Source: Sandarakinorhabdus glacialis (GTDB lineage: Bacteria; Pseudomonadota; Alphaproteobacteria; Sphingomonadales; Sphingomonadaceae). From it: 64,000 bases of DNA. The stretch covers positions 124,001 to 188,000 of the forward strand of contig NZ_BMJM01000004.1 in NCBI RefSeq assembly GCF_014643455.1, in the 5' to 3' direction. Positions 1 to 9,029 of the stretch are shown here, in pieces. The stretch's first letter is position 1, and the number at the start of each line of letters is the position of its first letter. The translations under genes were made by a program, and so were the position numbers. The notes under the pieces were generated by a model. That model was not told where the DNA came from. It ran no database searches and saw nothing but the letters and a program-made list of their open reading frames with translations.

Positions 1-19
1 CGGGGTAAGCGCGCGGTTG

Positions 20-682
20 ATGACCAAATCGCTCACTCTTGCACTGCCCAAGGGGCGTATCCTGAAAGAGGCGTTGCCGTTGCTGGCGCGGCTGGGGATC
101 GTGCCCGAGCCGGATTTTTCGGACGAGAATTCGCGCAAGTTGATGTTCGCCACCAGCCGCGACGATGTGCGGATCATCCGGGTGCGGTCGTTCGATGCGG
201 CGACGTTCGTGGCGTTCGGCGCGGCCGAGATCGGCATTGCCGGCAACGACGTGCTGATGGAGTTCGGCTTTACCGAGCTTTATGCGCCGGTCGACCTTGG
301 CATCGGGCATTGCCGCCTGTCGGTGGCGCAGCCCGCGGCGTTGCAGGAGGATATCCGGACGCTGAGCCATGTCCGGGTGGCAACGAAATATCCGGGGATC
401 ACGCGGCGGCATTTTGCCGGGCTGGGGATTCAGGCCGAAATCATCAAGCTGAACGGCGCGATGGAGCTGGCGCCGCTGTGCGGGTTAGCGAGCCGGATTG
501 TCGATCTTGTCTCGACGGGCAAGACGTTGGCCGAGAATGGCTTGGTGGAGACCGAGGTGATTGCGCAGGTGTCGTCGCGGCTGATTGTCAACCGGGCGGC
601 GTTCAAGACGCATCCGGCGGTGGTGCCGATCGTCGATGCGATCCGGTCGCTTGTGGAGAAGCCGAATGCCATTGCGGCTTGA
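20..682 (+). CDS. hisG: ATP phosphoribosyltransferase, short form
   Basis: This cytosolic enzyme carries out the first step of histidine synthesis, joining ATP and PRPP to give phosphoribosyl-ATP. The protein of 220 residues has the length of the short HisG form, which in known cases works with a separate HisZ subunit; no hisZ is seen here. Visible motifs are ALPKGR near the N terminus, [10 protein letters not shown] around residue 75, and the PRPP-binding loop [18 protein letters not shown] at 17 lies directly before the ATG at 20; the ATG is chosen because it gives the usual [13 protein letters not shown] start. The stop lies 17 bases inside hisD, so the two genes are translationally linked. 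Confidence 0.95.
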   Translation: MTKSLTLALPKGRILKEALPLLARLGIVPEPDFSDENSRKLMFATSRDDVRIIRVRSFDAATFVAFGAAEIGIAGNDVLMEFGFTELYAPVDLGIGHCRLSVAQPAALQEDIRTLSHVRVATKYPGITRRHFAGLGIQAEIIKLNGAMELAPLCGLASRIVDLVSTGKTLAENGLVETEVIAQVSSRLIVNRAAFKTHPAVVPIVDAIRSLVEKPNAIAA

Positions 683-1952
683 TTCGCGCGAGGCCGGGTT
701 CGAAGCGGCGTTTCGGGCGCTGGTCGATGACCGGCGGGATAGCGACGCGGATGTTTCGGCGGATGTGGCCAAGATCATTGCCGATGTGCGGGCGCGGGGG
801 GATGCTGCGGTTGCCGAGCTGACGGTGCGGTTCGACAAGGTCGATCTGGATGCCCAGGGCTGGGAGATCCCGGTTGCGGAACTCGATGCGGCGTTGGCGG
901 GATTGGCGCCCGACTTGCGTGCGGCGCTCGAGCTGGCGGCGGTGCGGATTCACGATTTTCATAAGCGGCAGCGGCCGAGTGATAATGATGCGACCGATGC
1001 GCAGGGCGTGCGGACGGGTGTGCGGTGGAGTGCTGTCGAGGCCGCCGGGCTGTATGTGCCGGGCGGGCGAGCGGCGTATCCGTCGTCGGTGCTGATGAAT
1101 GCGATTCCGGCGGTCGTGGCGGGGGTCGAGCGGCTGGTGATGGTGACGCCGACGCCGGGCGGGGCGGCGAATCCGCTGGTGCTGGCGGCGGCGCGGCTGG
1201 CGGGGATCAGCCGGGTATTTCGCATCGGCGGGGCGCAGGCAGTGGCGGCGCTGGCGCTGGGGACGGGGCGGATTCCGCGGGTCGATGTGATTACCGGGCC
1301 GGGCAATGCCTGGGTGGCGGAGGCGAAGCGGCAGCTTTACGGGATTGTCGGCATCGACATGATTGCCGGGCCTTCGGAGGTGGTGATCGTCTCGGACGGC
1401 GGATCGAATCCGGAGTGGATTGCGGCGGATTTGCTGGCGCAGGCCGAGCATGATCCGGTGGCGCAGTCGATCCTGATTACCACGAGCGCGGCGGAGGCTG
1501 ATGCGGTGGCGGCGGCTGTCGAGCGGCAGTTGGAGACGCTGGCGACGGCGGTGGCGGCGCGGCAGAGCTGGGACGATTATGGCGCGATTATCGTGATTCC
1601 GGATCTGGAGGCGGCGTTGCCGTTGCTCGATGCGCTGGCGCCGGAACATGCCGAGTTGATGGTCGATGATCCGCAGGCGCTGTTTGCGCGGATGCGGCAT
1701 GCGGGGTCGGTGTTTTTGGGGCGGCATACGCCGGAAGCGGCGGGGGATTATCTGGCGGGGCCGAACCATGTCTTGCCGACGGGGCGGCGGGCGCGGTTTG
1801 CCTCGGGGTTGTCGGTGGTGGATTTCATGAAGCGGACGACGTTTCTGGATTGTGGGGCGGTGGGGCTGGCGGCGATCGGGCCGGCAGGGGCGTTGCTGGC
1901 GGATGCTGAGGGGTTGGCGGCGCATGCGGCTTCGATACGGTTGCGGCTTTAG
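666..1952 (+). CDS. hisD: Histidinol dehydrogenase
   Basis: HisD catalyses the last two steps of histidine synthesis, oxidising L-histidinol to L-histidine with NAD and zinc. The reading frame is open further upstream, but the ATG at 666, overlapping the end of hisG, gives 428 residues and the usual family length. Seen in the protein are [16 protein letters not shown], the zinc-ligand region LLAQAEHDP, the catalytic Glu-His pair in APEHAEL, and the C-terminal [14 protein letters not shown] block. The overlap with hisG indicates one operon. Confidence 0.96.
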   Translation: MPLRLDSREAGFEAAFRALVDDRRDSDADVSADVAKIIADVRARGDAAVAELTVRFDKVDLDAQGWEIPVAELDAALAGLAPDLRAALELAAVRIHDFHKRQRPSDNDATDAQGVRTGVRWSAVEAAGLYVPGGRAAYPSSVLMNAIPAVVAGVERLVMVTPTPGGAANPLVLAAARLAGISRVFRIGGAQAVAALALGTGRIPRVDVITGPGNAWVAEAKRQLYGIVGIDMIAGPSEVVIVSDGGSNPEWIAADLLAQAEHDPVAQSILITTSAAEADAVAAAVERQLETLATAVAARQSWDDYGAIIVIPDLEAALPLLDALAPEHAELMVDDPQALFARMRHAGSVFLGRHTPEAAGDYLAGPNHVLPTGRRARFASGLSVVDFMKRTTFLDCGAVGLAAIGPAGALLADAEGLAAHAASIRLRL

Positions 1953-1982
1953 CGGCTTTTTTCGGCGAAAATTGTCCTTGTT

Positions 1983-2012
1983 CTGGATGCCAGCCTGCGC
2001 TGGCATGACAGG
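1983..2012. repeat. Intergenic palindromic repeat, family B
   Basis: A short palindrome (GCCAGCCTGCGCTGGC core followed by ATGACAGGT) fills the gap between hisD and the convergent serine hydrolase gene. Two closely similar copies in opposite orientation occur at about 30,851-30,879 and 30,919-30,950. It resembles the extragenic palindromes common between convergent genes in sphingomonads and may also act as a transcription stop. Confidence 0.7.
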
Positions 2013-3152
2013 TTAGGAGGCGTAGACGGCGCGTTCGAAGGCCGAGAGGATGGCGAGAGCACCGGGGTCGGCGAAGGGGAGGAACTGCATGAGCAGCAGT
2101 GCGGCGATGCCCTTGGCGGGGTCGATCCAGTAATAGGTGTTGGCGATGCCGGCCCATGACAGGCTGCCGGCGCTGCGGCCGTCGCCATGGGCTTCGGGGT
2201 TGATCATGAAGCCCAGGCTCCAGCCCGGGGTCATGTCGGGGAACCAGCTGACGGCGTGGCTAAGCGCCGGCATGGTTGTCGTCATGCCGCCGGCACGGAG
2301 CGCGCCGATTTGGTTGCGGAACATCTCGGCGACGGTTTCGGGTTGCAGGATGACGGCGCCTTCCAGGCTGCCGCCGTTCAGCAGCATGCGCAGGAAGCGC
2401 AAATAATCGCCGCCGCTGCCCGACAGCCCGCCGCCGCCCGACAGGAATTCGGCGTTACGGCCGCCGCCGATGCTGATCGGATAGGCCACCATGCCGCCGT
2501 CGGGGGTGTGCGCGTGCATTGCGGCGAGCCCTTCGGTGGGCAATTCGAAGCCGGTTTGGGTCATGCCGAGGGGCGCGAAGATATGGTCGGCGAAATAATC
2601 GTCGAGGCGTTGCCCGCTGGCGGCTTCGACGAGCAAGCCGATCCAGTCGGTCGAGACGCCATAGCCCCAGCCGTCGCCGGGATCGAATTGCAGCGGAGTG
2701 TGAAGCGAGGCGAGCGAGCCCGGGATCGGCGGAAGGTCGCCGCGCGCGCGTTGCTGGGAGGCCTGGACAAAGTCGTAGCCGAGGCCCGACGTGTGGGTGA
2801 GCAGGTGGCGCAGCGTGATCGGACGGGTGGCAGGGCGCAGCAGCACGCGGCCGGCATCGTCGAAGCCGGTAATGACCTGCGGCTCGGCGAGGCCGGGGAG
2901 GAAATCGCCGACAGGGGCATCGAGCGCGAGAATGCCCGATTCGACCAGCTGGAGCGCGGCGACGCTGGTGACTGCCTTCGACATCGAGGCGAGCTGGAAC
3001 AGCGTGTCGGTGGTCATCGGCGCGGCGGTAGCCGGATCCTGGAGGCCGAAGGCGCCCTGCCAGATGAGGCCGTCGCGATCCGCGACCATCGCCACGGCGC
3101 CGGGAATGCCGGCGGCGTCAAGCGCTTCGGCCAGAGCGCGATCGAGGCTCAA
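2013..3152 (-). CDS. Serine hydrolase, beta-lactamase class C-like family
   Basis: The 379-residue protein belongs to the penicillin-binding-protein-like serine hydrolases that include class C beta-lactamases and carboxylesterases. The nucleophile motif SMSK is at residues 56-59 (S56, K59), followed by the conserved LLTHTSGLGYDF block and a YGVS motif in the place of the second catalytic triad. There is no clear signal peptide, so an intracellular esterase or peptidase is more likely than a secreted beta-lactamase. The start is a TTG whose first bases overlap the TGA stop of the upstream TerC gene, so it probably depends on translational coupling. The substrate cannot be read from the sequence. 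Confidence 0.85.
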   Translation of the reverse strand: MSLDRALAEALDAAGIPGAVAMVADRDGLIWQGAFGLQDPATAAPMTTDTLFQLASMSKAVTSVAALQLVESGILALDAPVGDFLPGLAEPQVITGFDDAGRVLLRPATRPITLRHLLTHTSGLGYDFVQASQQRARGDLPPIPGSLASLHTPLQFDPGDGWGYGVSTDWIGLLVEAASGQRLDDYFADHIFAPLGMTQTGFELPTEGLAAMHAHTPDGGMVAYPISIGGGRNAEFLSGGGGLSGSGGDYLRFLRMLLNGGSLEGAVILQPETVAEMFRNQIGALRAGGMTTTMPALSHAVSWFPDMTPGWSLGFMINPEAHGDGRSAGSLSWAGIANTYYWIDPAKGIAALLLMQFLPFADPGALAILSAFERAVYAS

Positions 3153-3787
3153 CTGACGACCAGGGGTGCGACCTCGGTCCAGCCTTCGTAGATCATCTTC
3201 AGTGCGACATAGACGATCACGGCAAGGCCGACATAGGCGATCCAGCGGTAGCGTTCGATGTATCGGGCAATGAAGTTGGCCGCGATGCCCATCATCGCGA
3301 CCGACAGGACCAGCCCGACGATCATGATTTCGGGATGGTCGCGCGAGGCGCCGGCCACGGCGAGGACGTTGTCGAGGCTCATCGACACATCGGCGAGGGC
3401 GACCGCCCAGGCGGCGGCAGCGAAGCTCTTTGCCGGCGACGGGCCGGTGGTGCTTTCAAAATCATCCGGGCCGTCGACATCGATAATCGCGCGAACCGGA
3501 TGGAGGTCGCGGTACATCCGCCACGATACCCAGAGCAGCAGGAGCCCGCCGGCAAGGATCAGGCCGACGATCTGGAGGAGCTGGGTCACCAGCAGCGCGA
3601 AGACGATGCGGAGCACAAGCGCCGCGGCAATGCCGATGGCAATGACCTTGCGCCGCTGGACAGGGGGCAGGCCGGCGGCCAGCGAGCCGACGACGATGGC
3701 GTTGTCACCGGCGAGCACGACATCGATGAGGATGACCTGGCCGAGGACGGAGAGCGCACCAGGCGCCATGAGGGCGGAAAAATCCAT
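3149..3787 (-). CDS. TerC/YjbE family integral membrane protein
   Basis: The 212-residue hydrophobic protein has about seven membrane segments and the two family signatures GDNAIVVG near residue 28 and SLDNVLAVAG in the second half, each with the membrane-embedded acidic residue typical of TerC proteins. Family members are linked to tellurium resistance or manganese export, but the function of this short YjbE type is not firmly known. It is the first gene of a two-gene minus-strand unit, and its stop overlaps the start of the serine hydrolase. Confidence 0.85.
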   Translation of the reverse strand: MDFSALMAPGALSVLGQVILIDVVLAGDNAIVVGSLAAGLPPVQRRKVIAIGIAAALVLRIVFALLVTQLLQIVGLILAGGLLLLWVSWRMYRDLHPVRAIIDVDGPDDFESTTGPSPAKSFAAAAWAVALADVSMSLDNVLAVAGASRDHPEIMIVGLVLSVAMMGIAANFIARYIERYRWIAYVGLAVIVYVALKMIYEGWTEVAPLVVS

Positions 3788-3833
3788 GTTTCGCAGTTAA
3801 GGGCCGGCAGCGGATTGCGCCAGCCCCAATCGA

Positions 3834-5240
3834 TCAATCCGCGAGCGTGTGGACGAGGTCGTCGAGATAGTCGCGGCCGTCCATCAGCGACTTTATGCGG
3901 ATGCGTTCGTTGAGGCCGTGGATGCCGTTGCCGTCGCTATCGATGAACAGGCCGGGGGCACCGTAGGTCGGGATGCCGACCGGCGCTAGGAAGATGGCGT
4001 CGGTGGCGCCGGTCGACATGGTCAGGCTGAACGGTATGCCGGGGAAATGCTTGTCGGCGAGCGTGCGCATCGGGCCGATGACGGCGGGGTTCAGCGGGGG
4101 CGGCGCGGCGATCGGGCGGATCGGAGCGGTCAGGGTTACGGCGACGCGGGGGTCGCCGATGGCCGCGACAAGGTCGGCGCGGGTCTGTTCGGGGTCGGTT
4201 CCGGGGAACAGCCGGCAATTGACGTTGGAGGTGGCGCGCTGGGCGAGGGCGTTGTTGGCATGGCCGGCCTCGACAAGGGTCGCGACGCAGGTGGTGCGCA
4301 GCGTCGAATGGAAGGTCGGGTCCTGACTGAGCAGGACGCTGGCGGGATTGTCTTTCGGGTTCGCGAGCAGCGCGGTGATGGCGGCGCTGACCGGCGCCGG
4401 GGTCGATTTGGCGATGGTGGTGAAGAAGGTGCGGGTGGTGTCGTTGAACTGCACCGGGAATTCATGGGTGTTGACCTTGACCAGTGCGCGGGCAAGGTCG
4501 GTGATGGCATTGTCGGGGCGAGGTACGCTGCTGTGGCCGCCGGGGTTGGTCGCTTCGAGCTTGTAGTTCTGGACGGTCTTTTCGCCGACCTGGACGCCCA
4601 GCGCCTGGGGCTTGCCGGCGGGATCGTAGCGGCCGCCGCCGCCTTCGTTGATGGCGTATTCGGCAGCGATCAGCGCGGCGCGGTTCTTTGCCAGCCAGTC
4701 GGCGCCGTTGAAGGCGAAGGTAGTTTCCTCGCCGCAGGTCAGTGCCAGTTTGAGCGTGCGGCGCGGCGACTTGCCGGCCTTTTTGTAGCGAATGAAGGTG
4801 TCGGTGAAGATAGCGGCCTGCGCCTTGTCGTCGAAGGTGCCGCGGCCATAGAGATAGCCGTTTTCTTCGACAAGGACGAACGGATCGCGCGTCCAGTCCT
4901 CGCGCTTGGCCTCGACGACATCGAGATGGCCGAGCAGGAGGATCGGTTTTGCGGCCTTGTCGGAGCCGAGCAGGATGGCGACGATGCCGCCTTCCTTGGG
5001 ATGATCGGGGACGCTGAACAGGGTGATGTCGCTGTCCTTGAAACCCGCAGCCTTGAGGCGCGCGCCGAGCTGTGCAGCGGCGATCGTGCAGCTGCCGGCG
5101 GAGAGCGTGGTGTTGGTCTCGACGAGTTCCTTGAAGATGGCGCGAAAGGCGGTCTGGTCGGGACGGAGTTGGGCGTTGGCTGGGCCAGAGACAGGAACGG
5201 CGATGACGGCAGCGGAAACGAGCAGGGCCTTCAGGGTCAT
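3834..5240 (-). CDS. Secreted M20 family metallopeptidase (second of a tandem pair)
   Basis: The protein has 468 residues. A Sec signal peptide of about 23 residues ends at ANA, followed by an M20 dizinc exopeptidase. Metal and catalytic motifs are GHLDVVEA (H105, D107), GRGTFDDKA and TCGEE. M20 enzymes of this length cleave amino-acyl or N-acyl amide bonds; the substrate is unknown. The start codon lies in the overlapping ATGA at the end of the upstream M20 gene. The two proteins share the order and spacing of their motifs and several identical stretches such as the TFDDKA/VSDDKA region and LRTTCVATLV/LRTTCVATMV, so they look like an old tandem duplication. Confidence 0.9.
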   Translation of the reverse strand: MTLKALLVSAAVIAVPVSGPANAQLRPDQTAFRAIFKELVETNTTLSAGSCTIAAAQLGARLKAAGFKDSDITLFSVPDHPKEGGIVAILLGSDKAAKPILLLGHLDVVEAKREDWTRDPFVLVEENGYLYGRGTFDDKAQAAIFTDTFIRYKKAGKSPRRTLKLALTCGEETTFAFNGADWLAKNRAALIAAEYAINEGGGGRYDPAGKPQALGVQVGEKTVQNYKLEATNPGGHSSVPRPDNAITDLARALVKVNTHEFPVQFNDTTRTFFTTIAKSTPAPVSAAITALLANPKDNPASVLLSQDPTFHSTLRTTCVATLVEAGHANNALAQRATSNVNCRLFPGTDPEQTRADLVAAIGDPRVAVTLTAPIRPIAAPPPLNPAVIGPMRTLADKHFPGIPFSLTMSTGATDAIFLAPVGIPTYGAPGLFIDSDGNGIHGLNERIRIKSLMDGRDYLDDLVHTLAD

Positions 5241-6640
5241 TTGGCGTCCTTGGCGTTCGATAGGATCTGGATCAGGTCGAAGAGATAGTCGCGCTCGGCG
5301 TAGAGGCCGGCGACGTTGTTGCGTTCGTTAAGGCCGTGGGTGCCGTCGCCGTTGGCGCTGCGGAAGGCTCCGGGCATGCCGTAGGTCGGGATGCCGGCGG
5401 CGTTGAGGAAGCGGCCATCGGTGGCACCGGTCGTCATCGTCGGTATCATCGGGATGCCGGGAAAGTGTTTTTCGGCGAACTTGCGGGCGTTGCCATAGAC
5501 CAGCGGCGACAAAGGCGGCGGTGGCGGCGTCGGGCTGATATCGCCGCTGGGGCTGACTTTTACGGTGGGGTCGGCGACGGCGCGGGTGAGTTGCGCCTGG
5601 ACGTTGGCAATCGGGTCGCCGGGAAACATCCGGCAGTTGACGATGGCAGTGGCGCGTTGGGGAAGGGCGTTTTCGGCGTGGCCGGCGTTAACCATGGTGG
5701 CGACGCAGGTGGTGCGCAGCGTCGAGTTGAGCGCCGGGTCGCGGGCGACGATGGCTTCGGCGGCGGTGTCCTGCGGGTTCGCCAGCAGGCGGGTCATCGC
5801 GGCGCCGGCTTCACCGCCGTCGATGCGGGCGCGCTGGGTGAAATAGGCACGGGTGGTGTCGCTGAACTGGACCGGGAAACGGTATTGGCCGACGCGGGTG
5901 AGCGCCGCGGCGAGGCTGTAGATGGCATTGTCGGGGCGCGGCCGGCTGCTGTGGCCGCCGGGGTTGGTGGTTTCGAGAGTGAAGTTCTGGAAGACTTTTT
6001 CGCCGGCCTGGAAGCTGAGTGCGAGGGGTTTTCCGGCGGCGTCGCGCGTGCCCGAGCCGCCTTCGTTGATGGCGAAATCGGCGGCGATCCAGTCGGGGTG
6101 TTGCTTGACGAGCCATTCGGCGCCGACGGTCTTGTGGCCGCCTTCCTCGCCGCAGGTCAGCGCCAGCTTGAGCGTGCGCTGCGGCTTGAAGCCCGATTTT
6201 TTCAGGCGGATGAGGGTGTCGGTGAAGATCGCGGCGTGCGCCTTGTCGTCGGAAACGCCGCGGCCGTAGAAATAGCCGTCTTCCTCGATGAGGGTGAAGG
6301 GGTCGCGGCTCCAGTCGGCGCGGTTGGCTTCGACGACGTCGATATGGGCGAGCATGAGCATCGCGCCTTTTCCGGTGCCGGGGAATGTCGCGACAAGGCC
6401 GCCGTCCTTGGGTTGGCCGTCGGGGGCGAAGAGGCGGAGGTCGGAAGCGGGGAAGCCGGCGGCCTTGAGGCGGGTCGCCATGCGCTCGGCGGCGAGGGTG
6501 CAACTGCCGGACGAGGCGGTGGTGTTGGTCTCGACGAGCTCCTCGTAGAGGTCGCGGAAGGCGGTCTGGTCGGGGCGGATTTCGGCCGCGCTGGTGGATG
6601 AGGCCGCGAGCAAGGCGGCTGCGATGAAAACGACGCGCAA
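5237..6640 (-). CDS. Secreted M20 family metallopeptidase (first of a tandem pair)
   Basis: This 467-residue paralogue of the following gene has a signal peptide (MRVVFIAAALLAASSTSAA), then AHIDVVEA, GRGVSDDKA and TCGEE motifs of the dizinc site. The open frame reaches 6733, but the TTG at 6640 is preferred because a GGGGGA ribosome-binding site lies just upstream and because it places the signal peptide at the N terminus. It overlaps the next gene by four bases, so both peptidases are made from one transcript and exported together. The two may differ in substrate range; nothing in the sequence tells which substrates. Confidence 0.88.
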   Translation of the reverse strand: MRVVFIAAALLAASSTSAAEIRPDQTAFRDLYEELVETNTTASSGSCTLAAERMATRLKAAGFPASDLRLFAPDGQPKDGGLVATFPGTGKGAMLMLAHIDVVEANRADWSRDPFTLIEEDGYFYGRGVSDDKAHAAIFTDTLIRLKKSGFKPQRTLKLALTCGEEGGHKTVGAEWLVKQHPDWIAADFAINEGGSGTRDAAGKPLALSFQAGEKVFQNFTLETTNPGGHSSRPRPDNAIYSLAAALTRVGQYRFPVQFSDTTRAYFTQRARIDGGEAGAAMTRLLANPQDTAAEAIVARDPALNSTLRTTCVATMVNAGHAENALPQRATAIVNCRMFPGDPIANVQAQLTRAVADPTVKVSPSGDISPTPPPPPLSPLVYGNARKFAEKHFPGIPMIPTMTTGATDGRFLNAAGIPTYGMPGAFRSANGDGTHGLNERNNVAGLYAERDYLFDLIQILSNAKDAK

Positions 6641-7029
6641 GTGCGATCCCCCGGTTGTTAAAACGAATTGACGGCAAAGTGCGGCGGAGGGCAAGTTTTT
6701 TGCGGCCAGCTGGAAATAAACTGGCGAATACAACAGGATCGGTTGATCGGCAGGCCGGTGGAGGTGCAGTCAAAATCGTTAAAATTTTCGGCCTCTCCCG
6801 CATTTTCTGGTTTCCCAAGCTCGGCGGGTATTGCCGGTAAAGCTGGATCGGTTCTGTTCCGCGGCGGTGCCATGCATCACTGATGGCGTGCACAGCGTTT
6901 GGTGGACAGCGATCCGGCAGCTTTCGGGGAGGAAGGTGCGATTGCTGCCGTCGAGTGGCGTCGCCGACTTTCCCGGAGAGTCTCGATGATCGCGATAGCC
7001 ACCGCGATCCATATCGGGATCGACTAGCA
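6641..7029. other. Intergenic stretch without a recognisable gene
   Basis: These 389 bases have a visibly lower G+C content than the flanking genes. Several open frames of 60-90 codons exist, but none has a known motif, a good ribosome-binding site or a plausible composition. The right end borders the stop of the DUF4336 gene. The promoter of the M20 pair should lie at the left end. Confidence 0.6.
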
Positions 7030-7722
7030 CTATTTGCGGAGCAACCAATCGAAAGCATGGACAATCGCATCGCGACCGTCACGTGTGATCGGCGCGCCGT
7101 GTGCAGTCAGCACCGCCACTGTAGGCCACGTCAAGATTCGTAGCACCGCGTTTCGCGCGGCGCTCCGATCGCGAACTGTCATTCGAAGTTTTCGGGGGAC
7201 GGTTGGTCTGATCGCGGTAAGAAAATCGAGCTTTGCGACAATGGCTCGCCATCCGCTAAACCAACCGGGTTCGAAGTGTTGGATAAGATCGGCAAAAATT
7301 GCCGTGCAGCTTTGGTGATGGAAGAATACGACTTCGGTCGTGATCCTATTTCCTCCGACGACGACCTGATCGATTTGGTTTGACCATTCCGTTCCGGGCA
7401 CGTCCTCAAGGTCACGATCCCACTTCAAGTCCGGTCGCTTGGTGCGCAACGCTGGCACTGCATGAGATTTTGCTGCTGGGTACGCCGTTTGCCACTCGCC
7501 AACGAACATATGATGCAAGGTATTCGGAGCGACGATGTAACGAACTGGCCCCAGGCGATCTATGGCGACTTGAAGCTCGCTGGACAGCGCCGTGGGCGAC
7601 CAGACGAATAATGCGCCATCGGAAAGCCGGATGACGATCATCCGCGTGGGATAGCGGAAGCCCGCGACGGAAACAGTCGGCCCGTCAGCCGTCCATATCT
7701 CTTCACCGAATTGTCGCAGCAT
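7030..7722 (-). CDS. DUF4336 domain-containing protein
   Basis: The 230-residue protein matches DUF4336, a family related in fold to metallo-beta-lactamases. Recognisable parts are the N-terminal IWTADGPTVSVAGFRYPTRM block, the APNTLHHMFVGEW segment where metal-binding histidines are expected, FFHHQSCTAIFADLIQHF, and the C-terminal VLTAHGAPI. No biochemical role is known. It stands alone between two gene-poor stretches, and the whole 6.6-8.1 kb stretch has lower G+C than its surroundings, which suggests separate acquisition. Confidence 0.75.
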   Translation of the reverse strand: MLRQFGEEIWTADGPTVSVAGFRYPTRMIVIRLSDGALFVWSPTALSSELQVAIDRLGPVRYIVAPNTLHHMFVGEWQTAYPAAKSHAVPALRTKRPDLKWDRDLEDVPGTEWSNQIDQVVVGGNRITTEVVFFHHQSCTAIFADLIQHFEPGWFSGWRAIVAKLDFLTAIRPTVPRKLRMTVRDRSAARNAVLRILTWPTVAVLTAHGAPITRDGRDAIVHAFDWLLRK

Positions 7723-8071
7723 CCTTGCCCCCTATCTCCCAGCCCGACTTTAGAGCGCACCCGAAGCGGTGGGTAGTGGGGCAACAACCGCAGGGAAGGT
7801 GTGGCGGGACAGCCGGGGCAGGTCTCCTGAGCCAGCTGGCAGGGCTGCCTTTCCTGAATGAGCTTTCCCAAAACCACCTGTTGGCATTGAGAAGCAGAAT
7901 GTTTTCGGCACGTCAAACGGCCGGCTTCAGGATGCCGAGCCGATCAACCGGACGTCCGCAAGTGGGGCGCTTCTGCCCGATCACTTCTGACGGTAGTTTT
8001 GCGAATAGAGGAGCGGCGGAGGTGGAGGCAACTGTCCGTTCACGGTCGACCTGGTTTGAAGCGGCGACGGT
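7723..8071. other. Intergenic stretch without a recognisable gene
   Basis: This 349-base gap separates the DUF4336 gene and a short-chain dehydrogenase gene. It should hold the promoter of DUF4336 (minus strand). An open frame of 116 codons on the plus strand (from 7725) has no recognisable motif and was not called. Confidence 0.55.
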
Positions 8072-8824
8072 CTAGAGTTTGACCGCAGCATTGCCGCCAT
8101 CAACCCACAAGGCCGAGCCGGTCACGAAGCTCGCCATGTCGCTGGCCAGAAACAATGCCGCTTTCGCGATCTCTTCAGGCTCGGCCAAGCGCTTCATGGC
8201 ATGCAGCCCGGCAGCCCACTCACGCTGGGTGGCGTCGCCGGCCATCTCGGTTGCGGTTCCCCCCGGCAGCAGGGCGTTGGCGCGGATGCCGGCTGCGCCA
8301 TAGTCGGCCGCGATGCCGCGGACCAACCCCATCAGACCTGCCTTGGCTGCCGCATAGGCACCCATGCCCGGCAACCCCACGCTGTTTCCCACGAAGCTGC
8401 CGGTGAATACAAGGGCGCCCGCGCCCTGCTTCAGCATGGCAGGAATTTGGGCCCGGGCTCCAAGGAAGGCTGCGGTGAGATTGACGGAGATCACTTCAGA
8501 CCATTCCCCAGGCTCCAACTTGGCGAGCGGCTTCATAGCTCCCACAAGGCCGGCATTGTTGAAGGCGATATCCAGGCCGCCAAACCGCGATTGCGCAGCG
8601 GCGACAGCTTCCAGATGCGTCTGTTCGTCGGTGACGTCCCCGGCTATCGCAAGAGCCCGTCCCCCGCGTTCCTCGATATGACGCACCAGGTCGCCCAGGC
8701 GATCCTGTCGGCGGGCGACGACCACGACGACGGCGCCGTTCGCAGCGAACAATGCCGCGGCCGCCTTTCCGATGCCCGCACTTGCGCCTGTTATGATGGC
8801 AACTTTGCCGTCGATGAGTTTCAT
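8072..8824 (-). CDS. SDR family oxidoreductase
   Basis: The 250-residue protein is a classical short-chain dehydrogenase/reductase. The nucleotide-binding motif TGASAGIG begins at about residue 12, NNAG lies near residue 88, the catalytic YAAAK near residue 153, and the C terminus ends in the usual FVTGSALWVDGG. The frame is open to 8929, but the ATG at 8824 gives the typical MKLIDGKVAIIT start. The substrate cannot be deduced. No operon partner is evident. Confidence 0.88.
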   Translation of the reverse strand: MKLIDGKVAIITGASAGIGKAAAALFAANGAVVVVVARRQDRLGDLVRHIEERGGRALAIAGDVTDEQTHLEAVAAAQSRFGGLDIAFNNAGLVGAMKPLAKLEPGEWSEVISVNLTAAFLGARAQIPAMLKQGAGALVFTGSFVGNSVGLPGMGAYAAAKAGLMGLVRGIAADYGAAGIRANALLPGGTATEMAGDATQREWAAGLHAMKRLAEPEEIAKAALFLASDMASFVTGSALWVDGGNAAVKL

Positions 8825-9029
8825 TGCCTGGGTCCATTCTGGGGTGATCCAGAAGCTCGTTAGGTGGGTTCCAGCACACAGTCTGGCGCGTTTCGGACGT
8901 CGCAAACGCGCTCGGCAGGCCTGTCGCATTTCGTAGTCTGCAGGAGACGCGTTATATTCCGGCCAGAGCGAGGTCTGCTTTCATAACCGCGCGAGGCGGT
9001 CGGCGGGGCCGCAGATTCGGGAGTAGTCG

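Noticed and set aside
603-2006. 467-codon open frame on the minus strand opposite hisD
   Set aside because: It is antisense to hisG/hisD, very rich in arginine and proline, and has no domain; such frames arise from the G+C-rich codon use.
2187-3191. 334-codon plus-strand frame opposite the serine hydrolase
   Set aside because: It covers a well-supported gene on the other strand and has the composition of an antisense shadow.
4047-6601. Two long plus-strand frames (413 and 421 codons) opposite the M20 peptidases
   Set aside because: Both are glycine/valine-rich mirror frames of real genes with catalytic motifs; neither has a motif of its own.
7725-8075. 116-codon plus-strand frame between DUF4336 and the SDR gene
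   Set aside because: No motif, no good ribosome-binding site and mixed composition; not enough to call a gene.
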